Shown: in pieces, positions 9,893 through 19,004 of the stretch
Layout of the letters: each line of letters starts with the position of its first letter
Position numbering within the stretch: position 1 is the stretch's first letter
Assembly (NCBI RefSeq): GCF_001187435.1
Contig: NZ_LFXA01000004.1
Coordinates: 253,001-317,000 of the forward strand
Direction of reading: 5' to 3'
Source: Streptomyces caatingaensis
GTDB lineage: Bacteria > Actinomycetota > Actinomycetes > Streptomycetales > Streptomycetaceae
Length of the DNA stretch: 64,000 nucleotides
Translations under genes and position numbers: made by a program
The notes under the pieces: model-generated
What the model was told of the DNA's origin: nothing
Seen by the model: the letters and a program-made list of their open reading frames with translations, nothing else
Database searches by the model: none

Positions 9893-10726
9893 TCACCTGC
9901 CTGGGGATCCGGGGGCGGGAACGGCCGGCCGCGGACCGCCGGCCCGCGGCGGCGCCGGGAGCGCCGGGGCCTGCCCGCCCGGCCGCTGGAACTGCGGGTA
10001 CGGCGGGAGGGCGGGTCCGAACGGGGCGGGGGCGCCGGGCCGTTGGGACTGCGGGTACGGAGCGGGCGCCGGGGCCCGGCCGCCCGGCCGCTGGGACGGG
10101 GGGTACGGCGGGAGGGCGGGGCCCTGGCCGTCCGGAGCGGTGCCGCCGGGGATCCGGTACGGCTGGAAGGCCGGATCCGTCACGGGGGGCCCGTCCGTGC
10201 CCGGCGTGCCGGGGCCGGCCGGGCGCACGGCCCCCGCGGGGTTCACGGCCCCCGCCGGACGGGGCGCCGCGCCGGGCGGGGTGCCGCCCGGGGCCCTGCC
10301 CGGGAGGGCGCCCGGCGGGGCGGCCCCGGGGGCGTACGCCGCCGGATCCTCCGGCGTGCCGCCGGCCGCCGGGGCCGGGGCGGGGACGCCGCGGACGGTG
10401 CCGTCCGGATCGAGGAAGGCGGGGCTGCCGCCGGGGACGAGGCCCAGCTCGCGGGCGCGCCGCTCCAGCGCGTCGGGGGCGGCGAGCTGGTCCACCTCCT
10501 GCTGGAGGGCCTGCTGCTGGTCCGTCAGCTCGGTGGTCCTGCGCTGGAGCCGGGTGAGCTCGAACGACCCCTGGTTGATCGAGGAGTTGAGAAGCAGCAG
10601 GGCGATGAGGCCGGAGCCGAGGAGGAAGACGACGAGCAGCACGAAGGGGGTCCGCCGCATCGCGGCGGGCCCGGGGGGCAGCAGCCGCCGGAGCGTGCCC
10701 CGGCCGCGGGCGGCGGCCGGCGTCAC
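9893..10726 (-). CDS. ftsL: FtsL-like septum protein with long Pro/Gly tail
   Basis: Small bitopic division protein, identified by position between rsmH and ftsI and by architecture: about 25 basic N-terminal residues, one membrane helix ([21 protein letters not shown]), then a short coiled coil rich in Gln/Leu/Glu ([25 protein letters not shown]) ending at [11 protein letters not shown], as in the FtsL/DivIC family. I place the start at the GTG overlapping the rsmH stop (GTGA), giving 277 aa. The family is usually 100-200 aa. The excess is a C-terminal tail of about 165 residues dominated by Pro, Gly and Ala, with repeated PPYP..QRPG units. The tail would be extracytoplasmic. Confidence 0.88.
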   Translation of the reverse strand: MTPAAARGRGTLRRLLPPGPAAMRRTPFVLLVVFLLGSGLIALLLLNSSINQGSFELTRLQRRTTELTDQQQALQQEVDQLAAPDALERRARELGLVPGGSPAFLDPDGTVRGVPAPAPAAGGTPEDPAAYAPGAAPPGALPGRAPGGTPPGAAPRPAGAVNPAGAVRPAGPGTPGTDGPPVTDPAFQPYRIPGGTAPDGQGPALPPYPPSQRPGGRAPAPAPYPQSQRPGAPAPFGPALPPYPQFQRPGGQAPALPAPPRAGGPRPAVPAPGSPGR

Positions 10727-11682
10727 GGCACGTCCTCGCGGATGCGTTCGGCGCCCCGCAGCCGCGCCGGGGCGGCCCGCCGGTTCTCGGCGATCTCCTC
10801 CTCGGTGGGCAGTTCGGCGCCCCGCGTGAGCAGCCGGAGCCGCGGCTGGTAGCGCTCGGGGACGACCGGCAGCCCGGGCGGGGCCGTGCTGGCCGCCCCG
10901 GCGGCGAGGACGCCCTTGACGATGCGGTCCTCCAGCGACTGGTAGGACAGCACCGCGATCCGGCCGCCCACCGCGAGCGCGGCCACGGCCGCCGGGATGG
11001 CCTTCTCGACACTGGCCAGCTCGGCGTTGACCTCGATGCGCAGCGCCTGGAAGGTGCGCTTGGCGGGGTTGCCGCCGGTGCGCTTGGCGGCCTGCGGGAG
11101 GGCCTCGCGGATGAGCTCGACGAGCCGGGCGCTGGTGGAGAAGGGCTCCTTCTCGCGCTCGCGGACGATGGCGGAGACGATCCGCTTGGCCTGCTTCTCC
11201 TCGCCGTACGCGCGCAGGATCCGCACCAGTTCGCCCGGCGGGTAGGTGTTGAGGACCTCGGCGGCGCTGATGCCCGTGGTCTGGTCCATGCGCATGTCCA
11301 GCGGCGCGTCCTGGGCGTACGCGAAGCCGCGGTCCGCCTCGTCGAGCTGCATGGAGGAGACGCCGAGGTCGAAGAGGACGCCCTGCACCTTGGGGACGCC
11401 GAGGCGCTCCAGCACCTCGGGGAGCTCGTGGTAGACGGCCTGCACGAGGGTGGCGCGGTCCCCGAAGGGGGCGAGCCGCGCGCCGGCCAGCGCCAGGGCG
11501 GTGGGGTCGCGGTCGAGGCCGATCAGCCGGACCTCGGGGAAGGCCGTGAGCAGCGCCTCGCTGTGCCCTCCGGCGCCCAGGGTGCAGTCGACGACGACGG
11601 CCCCCGGCGCTTCGATGGCGGGAGCGAGCATGTCCAGACACCGCTGGAGCATGACGGGGACGTGTCGCGCGTTGCCGGCCAT
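10723..11682 (-). CDS. rsmH: RsmH (MraW), 16S rRNA m4C1402 methyltransferase
   Basis: SAM-dependent N4-methyltransferase acting on C1402 of 16S rRNA. The 319-residue protein opens with the family signature HVPVML and has the SAM-binding [33 protein letters not shown], and the C-terminal [12 protein letters not shown]. It is the first gene of the dcw cluster in this window. It starts with ATG and ends in the GTGA overlap with ftsL. Transcription probably begins in the 11.7-12.0 kb spacer, where three AGTGG boxes are found. Confidence 0.97.
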   Translation of the reverse strand: MAGNARHVPVMLQRCLDMLAPAIEAPGAVVVDCTLGAGGHSEALLTAFPEVRLIGLDRDPTALALAGARLAPFGDRATLVQAVYHELPEVLERLGVPKVQGVLFDLGVSSMQLDEADRGFAYAQDAPLDMRMDQTTGISAAEVLNTYPPGELVRILRAYGEEKQAKRIVSAIVREREKEPFSTSARLVELIREALPQAAKRTGGNPAKRTFQALRIEVNAELASVEKAIPAAVAALAVGGRIAVLSYQSLEDRIVKGVLAAGAASTAPPGLPVVPERYQPRLRLLTRGAELPTEEEIAENRRAAPARLRGAERIREDVP

Positions 11683-12056
11683 GGGCCCTTCTGGGAGTGC
11701 GGTACGGCGCTTCGCGCACGCACCGCCGGGTCCCCGCCCGCTCGAAGGGGAGGCGGCACGCGGGGCGGCCGGAGCGGGAGGAGGCCGAGGGGTACGGGAA
11801 CGTCGCGCCGTGCGGGTTCTTCGAGTTCGACGGAGCCGAGGGGAGCGTCTCGCCTCCCACTTCGCGCCACTTTAGTCCACTCGTCCCCTCGGTCAATCAC
11901 TGCGTTCGCCTCGCGTTGCCGCGGCCCGCACCCCTTTCCGTTCGCACAGACATGCGATCGTCACCCCTGTGGCTTACCTCACAGCCGCCCGGGTCGGTGG
12001 GGATTGCCCGGCCCTCGGGCGGGCCGTCGGGCCCCCGGCCGACTAACGTCGTGCGT
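11683..12056. promoter_or_regulatory. Divergent promoter region of rsmH/dcw and carbonic anhydrase
   Basis: The 374-bp spacer separates the leftward dcw operon from the rightward carbonic anhydrase gene. I find no credible coding region: open frames here continue inside rsmH on the opposite strand and lack family features. It holds the three AGTGG boxes described separately. On the right edge, TAACGT at about 12044-12049 sits 7 nt before the ATG at 12057, which looks like a -10 box for a nearly leaderless mRNA. The dcw promoter itself could not be placed with confidence. Confidence 0.6.
11857..11881 (-). promoter_or_regulatory. Three AGTGG boxes at 10-bp period (MraZ-operator-like)
   Basis: On the minus strand AGTGG occurs at 11881-11877, 11871-11867 and 11861-11857, each separated by exactly 5 nt (period 10 bp), about 175-200 bp before the rsmH start. 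Repeats of a TGGG/GTGG core with 10-bp spacing ahead of the dcw operon are the known layout of MraZ operators in other bacteria. No mraZ-like gene is seen in the window; the regulator, if any, must be encoded elsewhere or be a different protein. Confidence 0.5.
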
Positions 12057-12611
12057 ATGTCGATATCCGCGTCCCAGCCCCCCAGCCGGAACCGCGCGTC
12101 CGGGAGCGGCCTGCCGACGGTCACCGACCGTCTCGTCGAGGCCAACGCGCGGTACGCCGCCGAGTTCACCGACCCGGGCATGGACGCCCGGCCCGTCCTG
12201 AAGGTCGCGGTCGTCGCCTGCATGGACGCCCGTCTTGACCTGCACGCCGCGCTGGGCCTCCAGCTCGGCGACTGCCACACCATCCGCAACGCGGGCGGTG
12301 TGGTCACCGACGACATCATCCGTTCGCTGACCATCAGCCAGCGGGCCCTGGGCACCCGCTCCGTGGTGCTCATCCACCACACCGGCTGCGGCCTGCTCGA
12401 CCTCACCGAGGACTTCCGGCACGACATCGAGGCCGAGGTCGGCCAGCGCCCCGCGTGGGCGGTCGAGGCGTTCAAGGACCTCGACCAGGACGTGCGCCAG
12501 TCCATGCAGCGCGTCCGCACCTCGCCGTTCCTTCCGCACACCGACGACGTGCGCGGCTTCGTCTTCGACGTGACCACGGGACGGCTGCGGGAGATCGACC
12601 CCAGGCCGTGA
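12057..12611 (+). CDS. Beta-class carbonic anhydrase
   Basis: Zinc enzyme interconverting CO2 and bicarbonate, in the cytoplasm. The 184-residue protein carries the beta-CA signature ACMDARLD (first Cys and Asp-Arg dyad), the IRNAGG loop, and HHTGCG supplying the other zinc ligands His and Cys. It belongs to the short beta-CA type common in actinobacteria. The ATG at 12057 was chosen because the conserved core starts 20 residues later and a TAACGT -10 box lies just upstream. A GTG two codons earlier (12051) is possible. It diverges from the dcw cluster and is followed by a hairpin terminator. Confidence 0.93.
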   Translation: MSISASQPPSRNRASGSGLPTVTDRLVEANARYAAEFTDPGMDARPVLKVAVVACMDARLDLHAALGLQLGDCHTIRNAGGVVTDDIIRSLTISQRALGTRSVVLIHHTGCGLLDLTEDFRHDIEAEVGQRPAWAVEAFKDLDQDVRQSMQRVRTSPFLPHTDDVRGFVFDVTTGRLREIDPRP

Positions 12612-12622
12612 CGGCACGTCAT

Positions 12623-12652
12623 GCCCCGGCGGTGCCGGCGGACCGCCGGGGC
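12623..12652 (+). terminator. Rho-independent-like hairpin after carbonic anhydrase
   Basis: Perfect 11-bp stem (GCCCCGGCGGT with ACCGCCGGGGC) and an 8-nt loop, starting 11 bp after the stop codon. There is no U-tract, as is common in Streptomyces terminators. Confidence 0.7.
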
Positions 12653-12742
12653 GTGAGAATGCACAGGCTGAGAACGCATGGGCGACGCCCGCTCCCGCAC
12701 CCGCGCGGGGCGGGGGCCCGTTACGGGCCGAGGAGGGCCGGG

Positions 12743-13726
12743 GTGACCACCTTTGACGAGCCGACGACGGGGCTCGGCGGGCCGACCGGGACGACGGAGC
12801 GGATCCGCGCCTCGGTGGAGAGCGTGATCGAGGGCAAGCCGGAGGTCGTGCGGCTGGCCCTGACCGTGCTGCTCGCCGAGGGCCACCTGCTGATCGAGGA
12901 CGTCCCCGGCGTGGGCAAGACGATGCTCGCCAAGGCGCTGGCCAAGTCGCTGGACTGCTCGGTGCGGCGCATCCAGTTCACCCCCGACCTGCTGCCCTCG
13001 GACGTGACCGGGGTGAGCGTCTTCGACCAGCGGGAGCGGGAGTTCGAGTTCAAGCCGGGCGCGATCTTCGCGCAGATCGTCATCGGCGACGAGATCAACC
13101 GCGCCTCCCCCAAGACCCAGTCGGCGCTGCTGGAGTCGATGGAGGAGCGCCAGGTCACCGTCGACGGCCGGACCTATCCGCTGCCCTCCCCCTTCATGGT
13201 GGTGGCCACCCAGAACCCGGTGGAGATGGAGGGCACCTACCCGCTCCCCGAGGCCCAGCGCGACCGCTTCATGGCCCGTGTCTCCATGGGCTACCCGAGC
13301 CCCGAGGCCGAGCTGCGGATGCTGGACGCGCACGGCGCCCGCTCCCCGCTCGACGACCTCGTCCCGGCCGCGCACGCGCACGACGTCGTGGAACTCGTCG
13401 CGGCCGTCCGCGAGGTGCACGTGGCCGAGGCCGTGCGGCGGTACGCGGTCGACGTCGTCTCCGCCACCCGCGGCCACCCCGAGCTGGGGCTCGGCGCCTC
13501 GCCCCGGGCCACCCTGCACCTGCTGCGCGCGGCCCGGGCGGCCGCGGCCCTCGCGGGCCGGGAGTACGCGCTCCCCGACGACGTCCAGGCGCTCGCCGTC
13601 CCCGTCCTCGCGCACCGGCTGCTGCCCACCGCCCAGGCCCGGCTGAACCGGCGCACCGCCGAGCAGATCGTCGGCGACGTCCTGCGCCACACCCCGGTGC
13701 CCGAGCTCCGGGCGCGGCGGCCGTGA
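12743..13726 (+). CDS. MoxR-family AAA+ ATPase
   Basis: AAA+ ATPase of the MoxR group, thought to act as a chaperone for metal-centre or VWA-domain proteins; its exact client here is unknown. The 327-residue protein has Walker A EDVPGVGKTMLAKALA, Walker B VIGDEINRASPKTQSALLESMEE, sensor-1 VATQNPVE, and PLPEAQRDRFM (arginine finger region). The GTG start is set by a GGAGG at 12732-12736 and by the family start. It overlaps DUF58 by GTGA, the first of two such overlaps, forming the classic MoxR-DUF58-transglutaminase operon. Confidence 0.94.
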   Translation: MTTFDEPTTGLGGPTGTTERIRASVESVIEGKPEVVRLALTVLLAEGHLLIEDVPGVGKTMLAKALAKSLDCSVRRIQFTPDLLPSDVTGVSVFDQREREFEFKPGAIFAQIVIGDEINRASPKTQSALLESMEERQVTVDGRTYPLPSPFMVVATQNPVEMEGTYPLPEAQRDRFMARVSMGYPSPEAELRMLDAHGARSPLDDLVPAAHAHDVVELVAAVREVHVAEAVRRYAVDVVSATRGHPELGLGASPRATLHLLRAARAAAALAGREYALPDDVQALAVPVLAHRLLPTAQARLNRRTAEQIVGDVLRHTPVPELRARRP

Positions 13727-15057
13727 CGGCCGGACCGCGGCCCGACGGGCCCCTGGCCGAGGAGGAGCCGGGAGCCCTGGGCGGACTGCGGGCGGCGTTC
13801 GGCGGGCTGACCACGCGCGGGCGGTCGTTCCTCGCGGCCGGGGCCGCGGCCGTCGGCTGCTCCTACGTCCTCGGCCAGGAGGACCTGCTCCGCGTCGGGC
13901 TGCTGCTGGCCGCGCTGCCGCTCGCCTGCGTCCTGGTGCTGCACCGCACCCGCCACCGCGTCACCGGCAGCCGCCGGCTGGAGCCGGAGCGGGTCTCCGC
14001 CGGGGAGGAGGCCCGGGTGCACCTGGCGGTCGACAGCGCCTCCCGGCTGCCCACCGGTCCGCTGCTGCTCCAGGACCGCGTCCCCTACGAGCTGGGCCCG
14101 CGCCCCCGCTTCGTCCTGGCGCGGCTGGAGCCGGGCGCGCGGCGCGCGGTCTCCTACCGGGTCCGCGCCGAGCTGCGCGGCCGCTACGCGCTGGGGCCGC
14201 TCCAGCTGCGGGTGACCGACCCGTTCGGCATGTGCCGGATCGACCGGGACTTCGGCGCCCGGCAGACGCTGACCGTGCTGCCGCGCTGCGTGCCGCTGCC
14301 CGCGGTGCCGCTGGGCGGCGAGGCGGCCGGCCACGGCGAGGGACGGCACCGCGCCGTCGCCCTGGCCGGCGCGGACGACATCATTCCGCGCGGGTACCGG
14401 CACGGCGACGACCTGCGCCGCGTGCACTGGCGGGCCACCGCGCGCCACGGCGAGCTGATGGTGCGCCGCGAGGAGCAGCCGCAGCGCGCGCACGCGACCG
14501 TGCTGCTCGACACCCGGGGCGTCGCCTACGCGGGCGCCGGACCGGAGTCGGCCTTCGAGTGGGCCGTCTCGGGGGCCGCCTCGGCCGCCGTGCACCTGCT
14601 GGGACGGGGCTTCGCCGTACGGCTGGTGACCGACACCGGAGCCTTCGTCCCCGGCCTCGCCGGCACCGCCCCCGCCGACGCGGCCGCGCCCCTGCTCGAC
14701 GCCCTCGCCCTCGTCGACCACTCGCCGGCGGACGACCTCTCCGGCGCGCACGCGGCCCTGCGCGACGGGCGCACCGGCCTGCTCGTCGCCTTCCTCGGCG
14801 AACTGGACGAGCACCGGGCCGCCTCCACCGCCCGCCTGCGCGCCCGCGGCGCCGCGGCCCTCGCGTTCGTCCTCGACCCGGAGGTCTGGACGGGCGCGGC
14901 ACCGGCCCCCGACGCCCGCCCGCTGCGCGTGCTGCGCGAGGCGGGCTGGGCGGTGGTCGCGGTGGGGCCGGGCGACGCCCTGCCGGACGCCTGGCGGCTG
15001 GCCGGGGCGGGCGGCACGGGCGCGACGGAGGATCCGGCGGCGGAGGGACGGACGTGA
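13723..15057 (+). CDS. DUF58-domain membrane protein
   Basis: Member of the DUF58 family, usually encoded next to MoxR. The 444-residue protein has two N-terminal hydrophobic segments (FLAAGAAAVGCSYVLG and LLLAALPLACVLVL), an extracytoplasmic beta-rich section (LRVTDPFGMCRIDRDF), and the DUF58 signature IIPRGYRHGDDLRRVHWRATARHGELMVR, followed by a VWA-like fold (ATVLLDTRG). Biochemical activity is unknown; a role in envelope maintenance is an inference from the neighbours. GTGA overlaps on both sides couple it to MoxR and the transglutaminase. Confidence 0.9.
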   Translation: MTAGPRPDGPLAEEEPGALGGLRAAFGGLTTRGRSFLAAGAAAVGCSYVLGQEDLLRVGLLLAALPLACVLVLHRTRHRVTGSRRLEPERVSAGEEARVHLAVDSASRLPTGPLLLQDRVPYELGPRPRFVLARLEPGARRAVSYRVRAELRGRYALGPLQLRVTDPFGMCRIDRDFGARQTLTVLPRCVPLPAVPLGGEAAGHGEGRHRAVALAGADDIIPRGYRHGDDLRRVHWRATARHGELMVRREEQPQRAHATVLLDTRGVAYAGAGPESAFEWAVSGAASAAVHLLGRGFAVRLVTDTGAFVPGLAGTAPADAAAPLLDALALVDHSPADDLSGAHAALRDGRTGLLVAFLGELDEHRAASTARLRARGAAALAFVLDPEVWTGAAPAPDARPLRVLREAGWAVVAVGPGDALPDAWRLAGAGGTGATEDPAAEGRT

Positions 15058-17336
15058 GCGGGGCGACGCGGCTGGCGGTCTGTGCCGTCCTGGCGACGGC
15101 CGGGGCGGCCACCGCCATGGTGCCGCTGGTCGACGGCGCCTCCTGGCTGGCCGACGCCGTGCTGCTGCTGGCCGTCCAGAGCGCCGTCGGCGCGCTCGCC
15201 CGCCGCGCGCCGCTCCCGCGCACCGCGGCGGTGGCCCTCCAGGCGCTGACCGCCCTGCTGCTGCTCACCGTGGTCTTCGTCCGCGACCGCGCGGTCGCCG
15301 GACTGCTGCCCGGACCGCGGGCGTTCACCGGGTTCGCCGAGCTGCTGCGGCAGGGCGCCGACGACATCGCGCGCTACGCGATCCCGGCGCCGGCGACCCC
15401 GGGCATCGAACTCATGCTGGTGGGCGGCGTCCTGCTGGTCGGGCTGGCCGTGGACGCGCTGGCCGTCACCCTGCGGCACGCCGCGCCCGCCGGGCTGCCG
15501 CTGCTGGCGCTCTACTCGATCGGCGCCGGGCTGACCCGGAGCGGCGCCGACTGGCTGTGGTTCCTGGCCGCCGCCGCGGGCTACCTGCTGCTGCTCCTCG
15601 CGGAGGGCCGGGACCGGCTCGCCCGCTGGGGCCGCGTCTTCGGCGGCGGGACGGGCGGCGCCGCGTCCGCCGCCCCGGCCCGTACCGGCCGCCGGATCGG
15701 CGTCCTCGCCCTGGGCGTCGCCCTGGCCCTGCCGGTCGCGCTGCCCGCCATCGACGGCGGGCTGCTGGCCCCGCGCGACCGGGGCCGGGAGGGACACGGC
15801 GAGGGCGGGACGATCTCCGCCGTCAACCCGGTGGTCTCCCTGCGGGACAGCCTCAACCAGCCCGAGAACCGGGAGGTCCTGCGCTACCGCACCTCGCTCG
15901 ACGCCCCGCGGGACCTGTACCTGCGCATCGTCGCCCTCGACCACTTCGACGGACGGACCTGGCGGCCCTCCGAGCGGCGGATCACCGACGTCCCCGAGCG
16001 GCTGCCGGCCCCCGCCGGGCTCTCCCCGGAGGTGGCGACGGACCGCTACACCCTCTCGGTGGCCGCCTCCGACACCTACGCCCAGACCTATCTGCCGCTG
16101 CCCTTCCCCGCCGAGTCCGTCCGCGCGGACGGCCGGTGGCGCTACGAACCGGAGGGCCGCTCCCTGGTCGGCGACCACGGGCAGACCACCCGCGGCCTGC
16201 GCTACCGGGTCACGGGCCTGCTGCCGCGGCCGACGGCCGCGCAGCTCGCCCGCGCGCCCGAACCGCCCGAGGCGCTGCGCCGCGAGTACACCGAGGTGCC
16301 GTCCTCGCTGCCCGAGGTGGTGGCGCGGCGGGCCCGCGAGGTGACGGCCGGGGCCGCCACGGCGTACGAGCGGGCCGTGCGGCTCCAGGACTGGTTCGCG
16401 GTGAACGGCGGCTTCCAGTACGACACGGAGGTGCGGTCGGGCGGCGACGACGACGCCGTCGCCTCCTTCCTGGAGGACAAGCGGGGTTTCTGCGTCCACT
16501 TCTCCTTCGCCATGGCCGCGATGGCGCGCACGCTCGGCATCCCGGCACGCGTCGCCGTCGGCTTCACCCCCGGCAGCCCGCGGGGCGACGGGACCATGTC
16601 GGTGGGCAGCAAGGACGCCCACGCCTGGCCCGAGCTGTACTTCGAGGGGGCCGGCTGGACGCGGTTCGAACCGACGCCGAGCCGGGGGGCGCCGCCGGAG
16701 TACACCGTGCGGCGCGATCCGGCCGGGGCCGGGGCCGACGATCCGGCCGCGCCCGTGCCGGACCGCCCGTCCGGTCCCCGCCCGGCGCCCTCCCGGGGCG
16801 ACGCCCCCGGCCCGGTGCCGGGCGGGCCCGGCTCCGCCGGCCTCCCCGCCGACGGCTCGTCGTCCTCCGGCCCGGGCGCCGTGGTCTGGTCGGCGGCCGC
16901 CGGGGCGCTGCTGGTGCTGCTCCTCGCGGCGGCGCCGCTGTGGCGGGTCCGGGTGCGGGCCCGCCGGCTGGGCGGCGGCCGCGGCCCGGCGGACCCGGTG
17001 GCGCGGACGCTGGCCGCGTGGCGGGAGCTGACGGATTCGGCGTGGGACCACGGGATCGCGCCGGAGCGGGCGCGGACGCCGCGGGGAACGGTGGAGCGGA
17101 TCAGCGCGGCCGCGGCGCTGGACTCGTCGGCGGCGGCGGCCGCGGGGCGGGTGGCCACGGCGGTGGAGCGGGCGCTGTACGCGCCGGAACCCCCGGCTTC
17201 CGGCGATCTCGCGGGGGATGTCGCCCTGGTGCGGGCGGGGTTGCGCGCCTCCGCCGGGTGGCCCGCGCGGCTGCGGGCGGTCCTCGCGCCACGCTCGGTG
17301 GCGGGCGCCGTGCCGTGGCTGCGGCGCCGCCGTTGA
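15054..17336 (+). CDS. TgpA-like membrane transglutaminase
   Basis: Membrane protein with DUF3488 and transglutaminase-like domains (TgpA type). The 760-residue protein has about seven N-terminal membrane helices (residues 1-240), a large extracytoplasmic region, a transglutaminase core with Cys in KRGFCVHFSFAMAAMAR (about residue 478), His in DAHAWPELYF (about 521) and an acidic residue in RFEPTPS, then a Pro-rich linker, one more helix (GALLVLLLAAAPLW) and a DUF4129-like tail. Whether it cross-links or hydrolyses peptides is not known. GTG overlaps the DUF58 stop. A strong hairpin follows, ending the operon. Confidence 0.92.
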   Translation: MSGATRLAVCAVLATAGAATAMVPLVDGASWLADAVLLLAVQSAVGALARRAPLPRTAAVALQALTALLLLTVVFVRDRAVAGLLPGPRAFTGFAELLRQGADDIARYAIPAPATPGIELMLVGGVLLVGLAVDALAVTLRHAAPAGLPLLALYSIGAGLTRSGADWLWFLAAAAGYLLLLLAEGRDRLARWGRVFGGGTGGAASAAPARTGRRIGVLALGVALALPVALPAIDGGLLAPRDRGREGHGEGGTISAVNPVVSLRDSLNQPENREVLRYRTSLDAPRDLYLRIVALDHFDGRTWRPSERRITDVPERLPAPAGLSPEVATDRYTLSVAASDTYAQTYLPLPFPAESVRADGRWRYEPEGRSLVGDHGQTTRGLRYRVTGLLPRPTAAQLARAPEPPEALRREYTEVPSSLPEVVARRAREVTAGAATAYERAVRLQDWFAVNGGFQYDTEVRSGGDDDAVASFLEDKRGFCVHFSFAMAAMARTLGIPARVAVGFTPGSPRGDGTMSVGSKDAHAWPELYFEGAGWTRFEPTPSRGAPPEYTVRRDPAGAGADDPAAPVPDRPSGPRPAPSRGDAPGPVPGGPGSAGLPADGSSSSGPGAVVWSAAAGALLVLLLAAAPLWRVRVRARRLGGGRGPADPVARTLAAWRELTDSAWDHGIAPERARTPRGTVERISAAAALDSSAAAAAGRVATAVERALYAPEPPASGDLAGDVALVRAGLRASAGWPARLRAVLAPRSVAGAVPWLRRRR

Positions 17337-17368
17337 GCGGACGCGTCGAGGGGATCCGCCGGACGACG

Positions 17369-17411
17369 AACGCCGGGCGCCCGCACCCGGAGGGTGCGAA
17401 CGCCCGGCGTT
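17369..17411. terminator. Bidirectional terminator hairpin between convergent genes
   Basis: Two-step stem: 17369-17379 pairs with 17401-17411 (11 bp), and inside it CGCACCC (17382-17388) pairs with GGGTGCG (17392-17398) around a GGA loop. It lies between the transglutaminase and the oppositely directed DUF3040 gene and could serve both. Confidence 0.8.
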
Positions 17412-17436
17412 CTCAGGGGACTCAGCCTGAGGGGAC

Positions 17437-17832
17437 TCAGCGGCCCTGCTCGTCGCGCCGCCGCTGCCACCGCTGCTCGATGCGGTCCATCATCGACCGC
17501 CGCTGCCGCACCGGGCCGCGCCGCCCGGCGGCGCCCATCGGCCCCCGCGGAGCACCGCCCCGCGGCGCCTTGCGCCAGCCCGTGACGACGAGCACCGCGC
17601 AGCCGAGCATGACGAGGAACCCCACCACGCTGATCCAGATCCACTGGGCGACCATTCCGGCCATGAGGAGCGCGATGCCCACCAGAAAGCCCGCGATCGC
17701 CTGGTAGACCCGTCGCCGGGTGTACGTGCGCAGGCCGCTGCCCTCGAGCGCTGTGGCGAACTTGGGATCTTCGGCGTACAGCGCTCGCTCCATCTGCTCG
17801 AGCATGCGCTGCTCGTGCTCCGAGAGCGGCAC
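17437..17832 (-). CDS. DUF3040 membrane protein (actinobacterial)
   Basis: Small actinobacteria-specific membrane protein of 131 aa. It starts with the DUF3040 signature PLSEHEQRMLEQMERALYAEDPKF, has two adjacent transmembrane helices (AIAGFLVGIALLMAGMV and WIWISVVGFLVMLGCAVLVV) and a basic Arg/Gly-rich tail. From memory the S. coelicolor homologue in this position has been discussed as a division-associated actinobacterial signature protein; I cannot confirm that from sequence. An AGGAGGA precedes the start. It is transcribed towards the transglutaminase operon. Confidence 0.88.
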   Translation of the reverse strand: MPLSEHEQRMLEQMERALYAEDPKFATALEGSGLRTYTRRRVYQAIAGFLVGIALLMAGMVAQWIWISVVGFLVMLGCAVLVVTGWRKAPRGGAPRGPMGAAGRRGPVRQRRSMMDRIEQRWQRRRDEQGR

Positions 17833-18066
17833 GGAGTCCTCCTACTCGTCGGTCGCGGGGGTGCGACCGGGTGCGACCCTTTCAGGATAGGCAGGGAATC
17901 GCCCCCGTGAAACCCGCCCCTCTGCGCCAATCCGCCCACCGGCCCGGGGGCGGCGACGGTGGCGTTCGCAACGTACATTCCCTGCCCGCCGACCCGTCAT
18001 GCCGGACGGTGCCCCCGATCATACGGCGCGAACGGCCTGATCGGGCGGCCCCTGCGGACCCCGGTC

Positions 18067-18828
18067 CTAGTCCCGAGCCGCCAGCACGTGCAGCTGTGTG
18101 GCCACGGCGTGGAAGGCCGGCAGCGCGGCCGCCGCGGCCTCCAGCTCGACGAGGGCGTCGCGGGCGCCGGGCTGGGCGTCGACGAGGACCCCGGGCACCA
18201 GGTCGGCGAAGACCCGGACCCCGTGCACGGCCTTGACGTCCAGGCCCGCCGCGCCGACCAGCTCCGAGAGCTGCTCGGCCGTGAAGCGCCGCGGGACCGG
18301 GTCCCCCGCCCCCCAGTGGCCGTCCGGGCCGGTCAGCGCCTGCCGGGCCTCGGCGAAGTGCCCGGCGAGGGCACGGGCGAGCACCGCGCCGCCGAGACCG
18401 GCGGCGAGCAGGCTGAGCACACCGGAGGGGCGCAGGGCGGCCGCGATGTTGCGCAGCCCGCCGGCCGGGTCCTCCAGGTACTCCAGGACGCCGTGGCACA
18501 GGACGGCGTCGTACTCCTCGCGTCCGACGACCTCGAAGAGGTCCTGGGTGTCGCCCTGGACGCCGCGCACCCGGTCGGCGACGCCGGCCTCGGCGGCCCG
18601 GCGCTCCAGCGCGAACAGGGCGTTGGGGCTGGGGTCGACCACGGTCACGCGGTGTCCGAGACGGGCCGCCTCCACGGCGAACTTGCCGCTGCCGCCGCCG
18701 GCGTCGAGCACCTCCAGCTCCGTGCCCCGCCGGTCGAGGGCGTCCCGGAGGGCCTCCCAGACCACGGCGGTACGCAGGGACGCGCGGGGACGCGATGGGG
18801 TCTCCCCACCCAGGGAAGGCTCGGACAC
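18067..18828 (-). CDS. Class I SAM-dependent methyltransferase
   Basis: Rossmann-fold methyltransferase of 253 aa. Motif I is VLDAGGGSGKFAVEAARLGH, motif II VTVVDPSPNAL, motif IV YDAVLCHGVLEYLEDP and post-motif LRNIAAALRPSGVLSLL. The pattern resembles CmoM/UbiG-type small-molecule or tRNA-modifying methyltransferases, but the substrate cannot be assigned. It stands alone: 234 bp separate it from the DUF3040 gene downstream, and TetR diverges upstream, which makes a regulatory link possible but unproven. Confidence 0.85.
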   Translation of the reverse strand: MSEPSLGGETPSRPRASLRTAVVWEALRDALDRRGTELEVLDAGGGSGKFAVEAARLGHRVTVVDPSPNALFALERRAAEAGVADRVRGVQGDTQDLFEVVGREEYDAVLCHGVLEYLEDPAGGLRNIAAALRPSGVLSLLAAGLGGAVLARALAGHFAEARQALTGPDGHWGAGDPVPRRFTAEQLSELVGAAGLDVKAVHGVRVFADLVPGVLVDAQPGARDALVELEAAAAALPAFHAVATQLHVLAARD

Positions 18829-19004
18829 GGCGGGTGGCTCCTCGGCGGCGGTGACGTGACGACGAACGCCGCCCAGCCTAGTGGTCCCCCGCCCGGCCCC
18901 CGCCCACGCCCCGCGTCCGGCCCCCGGGGACGGCGCCGGGGGACGGCGCCGGGGCCACCGGCCCCCCGCCCGGCGCCACGCTGCGTACAGGGAGAATCAC
19001 CCTC

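Noticed and set aside
6169..10557. A very long rightward open frame (over 1,400 codons) across murE-ftsI-ftsL
   Set aside because: It is the antisense shadow of three well-supported genes; its predicted product is low-complexity Gly/Ala/Arg with no domain, as expected from GC-rich codon bias.
11683..12056. An mraZ gene in the spacer before rsmH
   Set aside because: The space between the boxes and rsmH is too short for the ~140-residue protein, and no AbrB-like motif is seen in any frame.
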